NCBI GenBank assembly: GCA_019637805.1
Contig: JAHBVB010000002.1
Location: forward strand, 1,042,981 to 1,106,980
Length of the DNA stretch: 64,000 bases
Origin: Anaerolineales bacterium
GTDB lineage: Bacteria; Chloroflexota; Anaerolineae; Anaerolineales; UBA11579
Reading direction: 5' to 3'
Shown: positions 41,066 to 50,320 of the stretch, piece by piece
Layout of the letters: each line of letters opens with the position of its first letter
Numbering within the stretch: position 1 is the stretch's first letter
The notes under the pieces: generated by a model
Database searches by the model: none
What the model was told of the DNA's origin: nothing
What the model saw: only the letters and a program-made list of their open reading frames with translations
Translations under genes and position numbers: made by a program

Positions 41066-43891
41066 ATGCCTGCCACGCTGTATCTAATCGACGGCCACGC
41101 CCTGGCTTACCGCACTTACTTCGCCCTAACCGGTGCGGGCGCCGGGGGAGACCGTTGGACGACCTCCAAGGGCGAACCCACTGCAGGCGTGTTCGGCTTT
41201 ACTTCAGTACTGCTGCGCATTCTGGAGCAGGACCGCCCGGATTACATGGCCGTGGCTTTTGACCGCGGACGCACTTTCCGCGATGATTTATTCGCCGACT
41301 ACAAGGCCACCCGTGAGAAGATGCCGGATGACCTGCGCGCCCAAATCGACCGCATCCGCGAATTGGTGGACGCTTTCAATATCCCGCGTCTGGAGCTGGA
41401 CAACTACGAGGCCGACGATATTTTGGGCAGCGTGGCCCGTAAAGTGTCCGAGCAGGGCATCGGCGTCAAGATCATCACCGGCGACAAAGACCTGCTGCAG
41501 TTGGTTTCGCCACGCGTGATCGTCAGCCTGCCCGGCAAATCGCTGTCGGACTCCAAGGATTATTACGAGAAGGATGTGCAGGACTACCTGGGCGTACTGC
41601 CAGAACAAGTGGTGGACTTCAAAGCCCTGGTGGGCGACAAGTCCGACAATATTCCCGGCGTGCCGGGCATCGGCGAAAAAAGCGCCGCCGACCTGCTGAA
41701 CCAGTACAAGACCCTGGAGGGCATTTACGCCCATCTGGACGAACTCAAACCTGCCCAGCGCAAGAAGCTGGAAGAGAACCGCGAGAAGGCCGACCTGAGC
41801 TACAAGTTGGCCCGCATCGTCACCGACCTGGAGATTGACTTTGACCCAGAGGACGCCCGCACCAGCGAATTGCGCCCCAAAGAGGTCGAGCCCATTTTCC
41901 AGCAATTGGAATTCCGCGCCCTGATGGGCCGCCTGAACAAAGTCATGGAAATTTTGGGCGTGGCCCCGCCGCCCAGCTCTCCCACCAGCGGCCAGCAGCT
42001 GGGCCTGTTCGCCGACGAAAGCGCCGCAGACTATTCCAAGCGGCTGGATTCCACCGCCACCATCGTGGACACGCCGGGAAAGCTGGCCGAGCTGGTTGAG
42101 ACGCTGCGCACCGCCAAGCTGATCTCGTTCGACACCGAGACCACCGGCACGCAACACATGAGCTGCGAACTGGTCGGCCTGTCTTTCGCCGTGCAGCCCA
42201 AACATGGCTACTATGTGCCCGTGGGCCACGAACTGCGCCTGGGCGAGCAGCAGCTGGCGCTGGAAGAGGTGCTGGAGGCAGTGCGCGGCCCGCTCAGCGA
42301 CCCCAAGATCCCCAAAGTAGGCCACAACCTGAGCTTTGACACGGTGGTGCTGGCGCGTTACGGCGTGCCGGTGACCCCGTTGGCCTTCGACAGTATGATC
42401 GCCGAATGGCTGGCCGACCCGGGCTCGCGCAACCTGGGGCTAAAGAACCTGGCCTGGGTGCGTCTCAACTTGGAAATGACTGAGATCAGTGAACTGTTGG
42501 GCAGCGGCCGCAAGCAGATCACCATGGCACAAGTACCCATCGAGAAGGCCGGCCCCTACGCCGCCGCCGACGCCGAGGTGGTGCTGCGCCTGATGCCGGT
42601 GCTGGAAGCCCGCTTGGACGAGCTGCAATCGCACAAGCTGCTGGACCAGATCGAGATGCCGCTGGTGCCTGTCTTGACCGCTATGGAACAACGCGGCATT
42701 TTGCTGGATATTCCCTTCCTGCAAAGCATGTCTTCCGAGCTGGAAGCCCAGATGGGCGAAATGGCCACCTCGGTCTACCAGCATATTGGTGAAGAGATCA
42801 ACCTCAATTCGCCACAGCAGCTGGCCCATGCGCTTTTTGACCGCCTGCAGATCGAACCGCCCCGCGGCGTGCGCAAAACCGCCACCGGTTCGTATTCCAC
42901 CGCGGCGGACATCCTGGACAGCCTGCGCGACAAACATCCCATCGTGCCCACTTTGCTTGACTATCGCGAGCTCTCCAAGCTCAAGTCCACCTATCTGGAT
43001 GCCCTGCCCAACGAAGTCAATGCCCAAACAGGCCGGGTGCATACCTCTTACAACCAAACCGGCACGGTCACCGGGCGCATCGCCTCCAGCGAACCCAATT
43101 TGCAGAACATCCCCATCCGCACCGACCTCGGCCGCCGCGTGCGCCGCGCCTTCATTGCCGCCCCGGGCCATGTGCTGCTCAGTGTGGACTATTCGCAGAT
43201 CGAGCTGCGCATCGTCGCCCACATTGCCGATGATGAAGCCATGCTGGACGCCTTCCGCGCCGGGCAAGACATCCACGTCACCACTGCCGCCGCCATTCTG
43301 GGGCTGGAACTGGAGCAGGTCAGCGGGAGCGCCCGGCGCAACGCCAAGGCGGTCAACTTCGGCCTGATCTACGGCATGAGCCCCTTTGGCCTGACCCGCA
43401 GCACCGATCTGACCCTGGCTGAGGCGGAAGATTTCGTCAAAGGCTATTTCGAACGCTTCCCCAAGGTCAAAGCCTATATCGACAACACCAAAGCCCAGGC
43501 GCGTGAAACCGGCTATGTCGAAACACTGCTGGGCCGCCGGCGCTATTTCCCCGGCCTCAAAGACGGCACCAACTATGTCTTGCGCAGCCGTCTGGAACGT
43601 GAAGCGATCAACAGCCCCATTCAGGGCACGGCCGCAGATATTATGAAGCTGGCCATGCTGCGCGTGGCAGCCGCCCTGCCGGCGGCCGGGCTGGCCGGCG
43701 GCATGCTGCTGCAAGTGCACGACGAGCTGGTGCTTGAGGTGCCTGAGAGCGAGCTGGAGGAAACCGCCCGCTTGGTGACGGCCGAGATGACGGCCGCCTA
43801 TACGTTGAAAGTGCCATTGGCAGCCGACGCCAAATGGGGCAAGAACTGGGGCCAGATGGAAAACATCCCCCTGGCCTCTCCCAGCTCCTGA
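41066..43891 (+). CDS. polA: DNA polymerase I
   Basis: 941 aa with three intact activities. 5' nuclease: residues 1-300 (IDGHALAYRTYFAL, KIITGDKDLLQLV, GDKSDNIPGVPGIGEKSA). 3'-5' exonuclease: about 345-520, with ISFDTETTGTQH, GHNLSFDTVVL and the ExoIII-like PYAAADAEV. Polymerase: motif A SVDYSQIELRIVAH, O-helix RRNAKAVNFGLIYGMSPFGL, motif C LQVHDELVLEV. TACAAT ends 7 bases before ATG with no Shine-Dalgarno, suggesting a leaderless mRNA. Proofreading residues are retained, unlike many thermophile PolA proteins. Confidence 0.98.
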   Translation: MPATLYLIDGHALAYRTYFALTGAGAGGDRWTTSKGEPTAGVFGFTSVLLRILEQDRPDYMAVAFDRGRTFRDDLFADYKATREKMPDDLRAQIDRIRELVDAFNIPRLELDNYEADDILGSVARKVSEQGIGVKIITGDKDLLQLVSPRVIVSLPGKSLSDSKDYYEKDVQDYLGVLPEQVVDFKALVGDKSDNIPGVPGIGEKSAADLLNQYKTLEGIYAHLDELKPAQRKKLEENREKADLSYKLARIVTDLEIDFDPEDARTSELRPKEVEPIFQQLEFRALMGRLNKVMEILGVAPPPSSPTSGQQLGLFADESAADYSKRLDSTATIVDTPGKLAELVETLRTAKLISFDTETTGTQHMSCELVGLSFAVQPKHGYYVPVGHELRLGEQQLALEEVLEAVRGPLSDPKIPKVGHNLSFDTVVLARYGVPVTPLAFDSMIAEWLADPGSRNLGLKNLAWVRLNLEMTEISELLGSGRKQITMAQVPIEKAGPYAAADAEVVLRLMPVLEARLDELQSHKLLDQIEMPLVPVLTAMEQRGILLDIPFLQSMSSELEAQMGEMATSVYQHIGEEINLNSPQQLAHALFDRLQIEPPRGVRKTATGSYSTAADILDSLRDKHPIVPTLLDYRELSKLKSTYLDALPNEVNAQTGRVHTSYNQTGTVTGRIASSEPNLQNIPIRTDLGRRVRRAFIAAPGHVLLSVDYSQIELRIVAHIADDEAMLDAFRAGQDIHVTTAAAILGLELEQVSGSARRNAKAVNFGLIYGMSPFGLTRSTDLTLAEAEDFVKGYFERFPKVKAYIDNTKAQARETGYVETLLGRRRYFPGLKDGTNYVLRSRLEREAINSPIQGTAADIMKLAMLRVAAALPAAGLAGGMLLQVHDELVLEVPESELEETARLVTAEMTAAYTLKVPLAADAKWGKNWGQMENIPLASPSS

Positions 43892-43930
43892 TGAGTGTGC
43901 TAGACTTTTTGGCGGAGCATTCCTAAGAAG

Positions 43931-46291
43931 ATGACCGTACTGCGCGGCAACGAAGACAGCTTCCGAGAGGCGATGAACCTGGGCCATTCCGCGGCCTGGG
44001 AAAACCGCTGGCAAGAAGCGGTGGAGCACTACACCCGGGCGATGAACGAATTCCCGGACAATCCACCCATGCTCAACAGCCTGGCCCTGGCCCACCTGGA
44101 GCTGGGACACTTGGATGAGGCCTTGCAGCTCTACCGCCGGGCGGCGCGCCTCTCCCCCGAAGACCCGTTGCCCGCGGAAAAAGTGGCCTGGATCTATAAA
44201 CAGACCGGCCGCACCAAAGAGTCGGTGCAGTATTCCATGCGCGCCGCAGAGCTGTATTTGCGCCTGCGGGATGCCGACAAAGCCATAAACAACTGGGGCC
44301 GGGCAATCAGCCTGGATCCCGACAATTTGGATGCCCACGCCCATCTAGCGCTGGTCTACGAAAAGCTGGGGCGCACCCCGCAAGCCATCAGTGAACACAT
44401 CGCCGTGGCCGCCCTGATGCAGCGGGCCGGGCGGCTGGACGAAGCCCGCAAGACCGGCGAGCACGCCCTGCATCTGAACCCCAAGAGCATCGAAGCTCAG
44501 CAGGCCGCCGCCATGCTGCAGGCCAACAAGCCGCTGCCCAAGCCGGCCCGCCAGGGCAGCATTAGCGGCCCTCTGCGGCTTGCGCCCGGCACCGGCCGCC
44601 TGGGCAACAACAGCCCGGCTAATGGCAAGCCTATGGCGCAATTGGAACTGGAAGACGGGCCAGACCCCCTGCAAGAGGCTACCGAGAAGGCCCTGCAAAC
44701 TCTGGCGGCCATGCTCTTCGACCTGACCCCGGCGGGCAAAGTGGAGGTGGAGCCCAAGAGCGGCGGCCTGCGCTCCATCGCCAAAGTCGTCTCTGATGGT
44801 TTGCTGGCGCGCGGCTTTGACGAAAAAGCGATCGTGCGCCACCTCAACCAGGCCATCCAACTGGAGACCCAAAAACAGCCCGAGGAAGCCGCCAAGCAAT
44901 TTGAAGCCGCCATTCAGGCCGGCTTGGAGCATGCCGCCGCCCATTTTGTGCTCGGTTTGTTGCTGCGTGACCAGGGCAAGTGGGACGCAGCCCTGCCGCA
45001 TGTCCAAAAAGCCGTGACGCATGCAGATTACGCCCTGGCCGGCCATCTGCTTTTGGCGGAAGACCTGCAAGCCAGGGAGCAGTCCAAGGCGGCAGTGCTG
45101 GAGTATTTACAAGCCCTGCGCGAAGCAGACGCCTCGGTCATCGCCCCGGAAAAAAGCGAGGCGCTGCGCCAGCAGTACGAGCCTCTGCTGGCCGCTGCTG
45201 AGCAGAACCCGGACGATGCCGCCATTCAGCAGCTGTGCGCTAACATTCGCCATTTGCTTTTACGTCCTGGTTGGCGCACCGGGGTCAATGAAGCCCGCGG
45301 GCAATTGCCGGGCCAGGCAGAAGGGTCTGCCCCGCGCCCCGTGGCGGACATCCTCACCTCGGCCAACAGCGGCCGTCTGGTGGACGCGCTGGCCCAGATC
45401 AGCCGCATTTCGCGCCAGGGCCACTTCCGTGCCGCCATGGAAGAAGCCTTCACCGCCTTGGAATTTTCGCCCACCTATTTGCCGCTGCACATGCACATGG
45501 GCGAGTTGCTCTTTATGAATGAGCACCCGGAACGCGCCGTACAGAAGCTGGCCACCGTGGCGCGCGTCTATTCAGCGCGCGGCGAGAACGACCGCGCCAC
45601 TCAGGTCTATCGCCGCATCGTGCAAATGTCCCCGCTGGATGTCTCGGCCCGCACGCATCTGGTGGAACGGCTGCACGCCCTGGGCGAGAAAAAAGAAGCC
45701 GTGCGTGAAACCGTGGAGCTGGCCGACGTGTATTATCGCCAGGCGCAGCTGGCCCAGGCGCGCGAAACTTACGAGAAGGCGCTGCGCCTCTCGCAGGGCG
45801 TGGAAGTAGACCCCAACTGGAATGCGCAGATCCTGCACCAGATCGCCGATATTGACCTGCAGCGCCTGGATTGGCGCAAGGCTCTGCGCGTCTATGAGCA
45901 GCTGCGCACTGTGGCGCCTGAAGACGCCACCGCCCGCCAGAACCTGGTGCAGCTGAACCTGCGCCTAGGGCAGGAGGCCAAAGCCAACACGGAGTTGGAG
46001 AACTATCTCTCGCTGCTAAGCAGCCGCAGCCGCGAGCAGGATGCCATCAGCTTCCTCAGCGCGCTGGCGGATGAAAATGGCAATTATGTGCTGGCGCGCC
46101 GCCGCCTGGCTGAAGCCTACCAGCAGCAGGGCCAGCGTGATGCGGCCATTAGCCAGTGGAACAAACTGGGCGAACTGCTGGTGCAAAAGGGCGACCGTCA
46201 AGGCGCGCTGAATGCCGTGCGCGCCATCCTGGCGCTTAACCCGCCCAATGCCGAACGCTACCAGAGTTTCCTGAAACGACTGAGCAAATAG
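43931..46291 (+). CDS. Large tetratricopeptide-repeat protein
   Basis: 786 aa, soluble, built from about ten or more TPR units: the first at about 15-190 (AWENRWQEAVEHYTRAMNEFPDNPPMLNSLALAHLELGHLDEA), a less regular middle with a Pro/Ser linker at about 200-235, and a second block from about 290 to the end (GLEHAAAHFVLGLLLRDQGKWDAALPHVQKA, NDRATQVYRRIVQMSPLD). No enzymatic domain is seen. Likely a scaffold. A TAGACT box lies shortly upstream. Upstream neighbour polA and downstream DUF3054 do not suggest a function. Confidence 0.85.
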   Translation: MTVLRGNEDSFREAMNLGHSAAWENRWQEAVEHYTRAMNEFPDNPPMLNSLALAHLELGHLDEALQLYRRAARLSPEDPLPAEKVAWIYKQTGRTKESVQYSMRAAELYLRLRDADKAINNWGRAISLDPDNLDAHAHLALVYEKLGRTPQAISEHIAVAALMQRAGRLDEARKTGEHALHLNPKSIEAQQAAAMLQANKPLPKPARQGSISGPLRLAPGTGRLGNNSPANGKPMAQLELEDGPDPLQEATEKALQTLAAMLFDLTPAGKVEVEPKSGGLRSIAKVVSDGLLARGFDEKAIVRHLNQAIQLETQKQPEEAAKQFEAAIQAGLEHAAAHFVLGLLLRDQGKWDAALPHVQKAVTHADYALAGHLLLAEDLQAREQSKAAVLEYLQALREADASVIAPEKSEALRQQYEPLLAAAEQNPDDAAIQQLCANIRHLLLRPGWRTGVNEARGQLPGQAEGSAPRPVADILTSANSGRLVDALAQISRISRQGHFRAAMEEAFTALEFSPTYLPLHMHMGELLFMNEHPERAVQKLATVARVYSARGENDRATQVYRRIVQMSPLDVSARTHLVERLHALGEKKEAVRETVELADVYYRQAQLAQARETYEKALRLSQGVEVDPNWNAQILHQIADIDLQRLDWRKALRVYEQLRTVAPEDATARQNLVQLNLRLGQEAKANTELENYLSLLSSRSREQDAISFLSALADENGNYVLARRRLAEAYQQQGQRDAAISQWNKLGELLVQKGDRQGALNAVRAILALNPPNAERYQSFLKRLSK

Positions 46292-46339
46292 CTCTAAAAC
46301 CCGCATCTGCAAATTAAGGCTTTGTGGTACAACCAGCCT

Positions 46340-46732
46340 ATGGCACTCCCACTTTTCCTCTTGCTGACAGATGACGCTCTGGCCATCTTCCTGGTCACCT
46401 ACATTGGGCTGAAGTTCCACAGCCTGGATGCGATCCTGATGGACCGCCTGCCCTACACCTTTCTGCCTTTCCTGCTGGCCTGGGTCAGCGCCGCGGTTGC
46501 GCTGCGCCTATATCGCCCATCCGTGGCCGGGCAATGGAAGCAGCTGTGGCGCGTGCCGCTGGCGGCACTGCTGGCTGCCGTGCCCGCCGCCGCGCTGCGC
46601 GCATTGTGGTTGGACATTCCCTTCACCCCGCTCTTTGCTCTGATCATGGGCTTGGTACTGGCTGGGGCCTTACTGATCACCCGCAGCTTATACATTGCCA
46701 CCGTAGGGCGTTTGTGGCTAGACCGTGGATGA
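46340..46732 (+). CDS. DUF3054 family membrane protein
   Basis: 130 aa with four transmembrane helices: TDDALAIFLVTYIGLKFHS at the start, YTFLPFLLAWVSAAVAL in the middle and LFALIMGLVLAGALLITRSLYI near the end, a pattern of DUF3054. Function unknown. Overlaps the sigma-factor gene by 8 bases, suggesting they are translated together. The ATG at 46340 is preferred over an upstream TTG. Confidence 0.8.
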   Translation: MALPLFLLLTDDALAIFLVTYIGLKFHSLDAILMDRLPYTFLPFLLAWVSAAVALRLYRPSVAGQWKQLWRVPLAALLAAVPAAALRALWLDIPFTPLFALIMGLVLAGALLITRSLYIATVGRLWLDRG

Positions 46733-47330
46733 GATCGCCCTGATCCAGGCCGCCCAGCAGGGCGATCTGGATGCTTTCAACCGTCTGGTGCTGCACTACC
46801 AGGACATGGCCTTCAATGTGGCTTACCGCTTACTGGGTGAAGACGCCAGCGCAGCGGATGCCACCCAGGAAGCCTTTATTGCTGCCTACCGCCACCTGGA
46901 CCGCTTCCGCGGCGGCTCTTTCAAGGCCTGGCTGCTGCGCATTGTGGTCAATGGCAGCTACGACGAATTGCGCCGCCAAAAGCGCCGCCCGCAAACCGAA
47001 CTTGAACCCGAAAACCTGGATGGCGAAGACAACGCCGAGCCAGCCTGGCTGGCGGACCCGAGCGCCGGCCCGCAAGAGCTCAGCGAACGCGCCGAACTGG
47101 CGGCCGCCATTCAACGCTGCTTGAAAGAGCTGGACGATGATTTCCGCAGCGCAGTGGTGCTGGTGGACGTGCAGGGCCTGGATTATTCGGAAGCCGCGCA
47201 GATCATGAAGCGCCCCGTCGGCACGGTCAAAAGCCGCCTGGCGCGGGCCCGCACGCGCATGCAGAGTTGCCTGCAGGGATTTGCGGAACTCTTGCCCGAC
47301 CGTTTTCGTCTTAAAGCGGAAGAAGCATGA
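46725..47330 (+). CDS. ECF-type RNA polymerase sigma factor
   Basis: 201 aa, sigma-70 region 2 (about 20-90: RLVLHYQDMAFNVAYRLLGED, ADATQEAFIAAYRHLDRFRG, FKAWLLRIVVNGSYDELRRQKRR) and region 4 (about 125-185: AAIQRCLKELDDDFRSAVVLVDVQGLDYSEAAQIMKRPVGTVKSRLARAR). GTG start. Overlaps the anti-sigma gene by ATGA, as in most ECF pairs. The target promoters are unknown; no obvious ECF-type promoter was found upstream of the operon. Confidence 0.93.
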   Translation: MDEIALIQAAQQGDLDAFNRLVLHYQDMAFNVAYRLLGEDASAADATQEAFIAAYRHLDRFRGGSFKAWLLRIVVNGSYDELRRQKRRPQTELEPENLDGEDNAEPAWLADPSAGPQELSERAELAAAIQRCLKELDDDFRSAVVLVDVQGLDYSEAAQIMKRPVGTVKSRLARARTRMQSCLQGFAELLPDRFRLKAEEA

Positions 47331-47947
47331 CGAATTACAAGCTTTCCCCCTACGACTGGGAGGCGCTCTCCGCCTATTTGGATGGTGCACTGGACGGGCC
47401 AGACCAGGCCCGCCTGCAAACGCGTCTAGCGAATGAAACCGGGCTGAACGCTGCTCTGCGCCAACTGGAGCAGACGCGCAGTATGCTGCGCGCCGCGCCC
47501 CAGCGCCGCCGCCCGCGTGGTTTCACCATCCCGGCCGCCCTGGCGGCCAAGCTGCGCCCAGCCACGAGCAGCTTTGGGCTGTGGCGGCTGGTCTCGGCCG
47601 CCGCCAGCGTGATACTGGTGGCGGTGATGGCCGGCCAATTCTTGGACGGCGCGGCCACGCCCATGATGGCAACCATGGCCGATGAGGCTCCGCAGGCTTA
47701 CATGCTGGAGATGGCGGTCGAAGAATCGGCCACGGCGGAAGATGCTGCTGGCGCAGCGGCCAGCGAAATCGTCCCCGAAGAAGCTGACCTGGCCATGGAA
47801 GATGAAGCCCTGCGCAGCAGCCCTGCCAGCAAAATGCCCACCCAGATCACGCTCAGCCCTGAGCAATTGGTGTGGGGTCTGGTTGTGGTCGTCGCCTTCA
47901 GCAGCTGGATGGCTTGGCAGCAGTGGCGCAAGCTGCCTGACCGCTAA
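47327..47947 (+). CDS. Anti-sigma factor with transmembrane helices
   Basis: 206 aa. The N-terminal 50 residues (YDWEALSAYLDGALDGPDQARLQTRLANETG) resemble the anti-sigma domain of the ZAS type but lack the His-x3-Cys-x2-Cys zinc motif. A helix at about 84-105 and a second at about 180-198 cross the membrane, with an acidic segment between them. Probably holds the adjacent sigma factor at the membrane until a signal arrives. Its stop overlaps the stop of the convergent PBP-like gene by 4 bases. Confidence 0.8.
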   Translation: MTNYKLSPYDWEALSAYLDGALDGPDQARLQTRLANETGLNAALRQLEQTRSMLRAAPQRRRPRGFTIPAALAAKLRPATSSFGLWRLVSAAASVILVAVMAGQFLDGAATPMMATMADEAPQAYMLEMAVEESATAEDAAGAAASEIVPEEADLAMEDEALRSSPASKMPTQITLSPEQLVWGLVVVVAFSSWMAWQQWRKLPDR

Positions 47948-50241
47948 TTTTCAATCGTGACGACGCTGTACGTGCGCTGCAAGACGCCCTCCGCATCCCA
48001 GGTCTGCAGCTGAATGGCCCACAGGCCGGACAGGCCGCTTGTATCCCAGGCAGCTCGCACCTGGGATGCGGAGCCCTTGCGGCCCTCGGCCAGAGAGATC
48101 CACTCGTCCGGCCAAAGCCCCTGCCCCACTTGAATGTCGTAGAACTCGGCGGCCTCATCCAACTCGGCTAATAGGGTCAGCGCGCCGCCAACCACGGCAA
48201 AGGCTTCTGGCCGGGCAATGCGGCTGGGCGTCGCTTGGAGGTTAAGCGGCGAAAGTGTATCGAAGCGTTCCGGCGGCTGCGAAACGCCAGCGGCGTTGGC
48301 CCAGGCCTTGGCCGCCTCCGGCAGGCGCAGGAACAGCTGCTGGCGCACAAACTCTTGCGGCGTGAATACCGTGGCCAGCTGGCCGTTCAGGCCGCTGAGC
48401 GCCACTCGCTCGAACAGCGTATCCACCACAGTGGGCTGCGTACCGGGTAGGAACAGCTCCCGGCGACGTTGGGGGCAATCTTCGTCCGGCAGTTGGCCGG
48501 AAGGCACGCAGACGGTGACGGCCACCAGGCTGGCTGGCGCCTCCCAGGCGCGCAGCGGCAAATCACGATGGGCGGCATCGTAAGCCGCAGCCAATACCGC
48601 CACCGGCGCATCCCCCCACACCGCCACCACGCGCTGGGGGGAGTAACCCTGCGCCCAATCCCCGGCAGAGAAAAATGCCAGCGGGCGCTCCACCGCCAGC
48701 TGTTGTTCCGGCGGGCGTTGGCTGGCGTCTGCCAGCACATCGCTCACCAGGTAGGCCAATTCCACGCTGGTGACTGTGCCGAATTGCGGCACAGTCCAAT
48801 TGAGCAGCACTCGGTTTTGCGCGTCGACCACGAACAGCACAGTGCTGAGCTGCAGGTCTGTTGGGTCGCCCTGTCCGGCGCGCAGACCGCGGGCGGCCAG
48901 CACGCCATAGGCCGCGGCCACATCGATGGTCGTCGCATCCTGCTCTGGCTGCCAGCCAAAAGCGGCCAGGTCTTCGGCGGCGCGTGTTGAACCCAGCGGG
49001 TCCAGCAGGGGCTGCACCGGTCTCAGCAAGCCGGCCGCCAAAGCCGCCCGCAGCGTGGTGGGGCCGAGGTACTCCTCGGTTTCAAACTCGTCTCCTGCCG
49101 GCAGGTCCCAGACCAGCGAGGCCGGACTGTATCCCATGGCAAACACTTCCAAATAAGAGAAGGGCAGCAGCATCTCGGCCGCCGGGTGTGCGCGGCCGGC
49201 GCCATGCAGAGCCAGCACCTGGCCGTTTATCGGATCCAGCACGGCCACTTCCCCAAGCGTGCCGCCCAGACCCTCAATTTCCTGCTGCAGGGCCGCATCC
49301 AAGGTGCTGGTGACACGCAGCCCGCCGGCGTGCAAACGCGCATAGCCCAGTTCAGCTTCCAGCTGCGATACCAGCAACTCCAGAAAACTGTTGGGGCGCT
49401 GCAGCCCAGCCGGCATGGCGGCCAACTGCAGGTCTTCGGCAAAGGCCGTATCAAATTCGGCCGGCGAGATCATGTCCTGGTCCAGCATAGTGGTCAACAC
49501 CAGCCGCTGATAGGCGCGGGCCAGCTCTGGCGCATCAAAGGGGTTGAGCGCCGGCGCCTGGGCCACGGCAGCCAGCAGAGCCGCCTGCCCCAGTGTTAGC
49601 TGCCCAGCCGGTTTGCCAAAATAGAGCTGGGCGGCACTCTCCTGGCCAAAGGTCCAGTAGCCAAAGTCGGCGCTGTCCAAGGCCCAGACCAGAATTTGCT
49701 GCGGCCCAAAGCGGCTCAAAGCTTCGTTGGCCAGCAGGCGCGCCCGCAGGGTCTTGGCCCAACCATCGGCTTGCTCTGCCAAGAGCAGTTTGGCCGCCAG
49801 GTTTTCGGCAATACCGCCGGGGCGTTCATCCAGCAGCCACAATGGGCGTTCGCCCGCCTGCCAATAGTCCGGCTGCTGGCTGGCCACAAACGCCTGCGCC
49901 AGGTAAGGGTTTGGGGAGCTGGTGAACTGGCGTGTCACGCCGGGCGGCTGCAACGCCGCCCAGACCTCGGCGCCCGTGCGATCATAGATGTAGGTGGGCT
50001 GCAGCAGCTCGCCGGTCTGCGCGTCCATTAGATCTGCCAGGCGCGTCACCGGCGGCATGCCGGCCGCCAGCCACTGGAACAGCGGCCAGGCGGCCAAAGC
50101 CGCTAGCGCGGCCAGCAGGCTGAGCGCCCCCAGCAAGACGGCGCCAACCCTCAACAGGCGCTGCGGCAGGCTGCGACGGCGGGCGGCCCGCCGTCGCTGG
50201 CGGCGCTTGAGCAGCGCGTAGGTCTCGATCAGCCGGGACAT
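47944..50241 (-). CDS. Class A PBP homolog with both active sites lost
   Basis: 765 aa with the layout of bifunctional PBP1: basic N-terminus, one transmembrane helix (about 31-58), a GT51-like domain (YFGKPAGQLTLGQAALLAAVAQAPALNPF retained), a transpeptidase-like domain and a C-terminal beta domain. The GT51 catalytic ED-F motif reads SQQPDYW (Gln122, Gln123). The SxxK motif is replaced (AEMLLPF), and no KTG box exists before DWAQGYSP. So neither glycosyltransfer nor transpeptidation is expected; a scaffold or sensor role is likely. TAGAAT ends 7 bases before ATG (leaderless). Confidence 0.85.
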   Translation of the reverse strand: MSRLIETYALLKRRQRRRAARRRSLPQRLLRVGAVLLGALSLLAALAALAAWPLFQWLAAGMPPVTRLADLMDAQTGELLQPTYIYDRTGAEVWAALQPPGVTRQFTSSPNPYLAQAFVASQQPDYWQAGERPLWLLDERPGGIAENLAAKLLLAEQADGWAKTLRARLLANEALSRFGPQQILVWALDSADFGYWTFGQESAAQLYFGKPAGQLTLGQAALLAAVAQAPALNPFDAPELARAYQRLVLTTMLDQDMISPAEFDTAFAEDLQLAAMPAGLQRPNSFLELLVSQLEAELGYARLHAGGLRVTSTLDAALQQEIEGLGGTLGEVAVLDPINGQVLALHGAGRAHPAAEMLLPFSYLEVFAMGYSPASLVWDLPAGDEFETEEYLGPTTLRAALAAGLLRPVQPLLDPLGSTRAAEDLAAFGWQPEQDATTIDVAAAYGVLAARGLRAGQGDPTDLQLSTVLFVVDAQNRVLLNWTVPQFGTVTSVELAYLVSDVLADASQRPPEQQLAVERPLAFFSAGDWAQGYSPQRVVAVWGDAPVAVLAAAYDAAHRDLPLRAWEAPASLVAVTVCVPSGQLPDEDCPQRRRELFLPGTQPTVVDTLFERVALSGLNGQLATVFTPQEFVRQQLFLRLPEAAKAWANAAGVSQPPERFDTLSPLNLQATPSRIARPEAFAVVGGALTLLAELDEAAEFYDIQVGQGLWPDEWISLAEGRKGSASQVRAAWDTSGLSGLWAIQLQTWDAEGVLQRTYSVVTIEN

Positions 50242-50320
50242 GCGCCTGATTCTACTTGCTCGCAGCCGCCTGCGCGGGCCGGTGGTACACTGTGGAGAAC
50301 ACCTTGATTAGGAGCCTATC

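Noticed and set aside
42440-44344. 634-codon antisense ORF opposite polA and the TPR gene
   Set aside because: Shadow of polA codon bias; it crosses the polA/TPR boundary, has no motif and no ribosome site.
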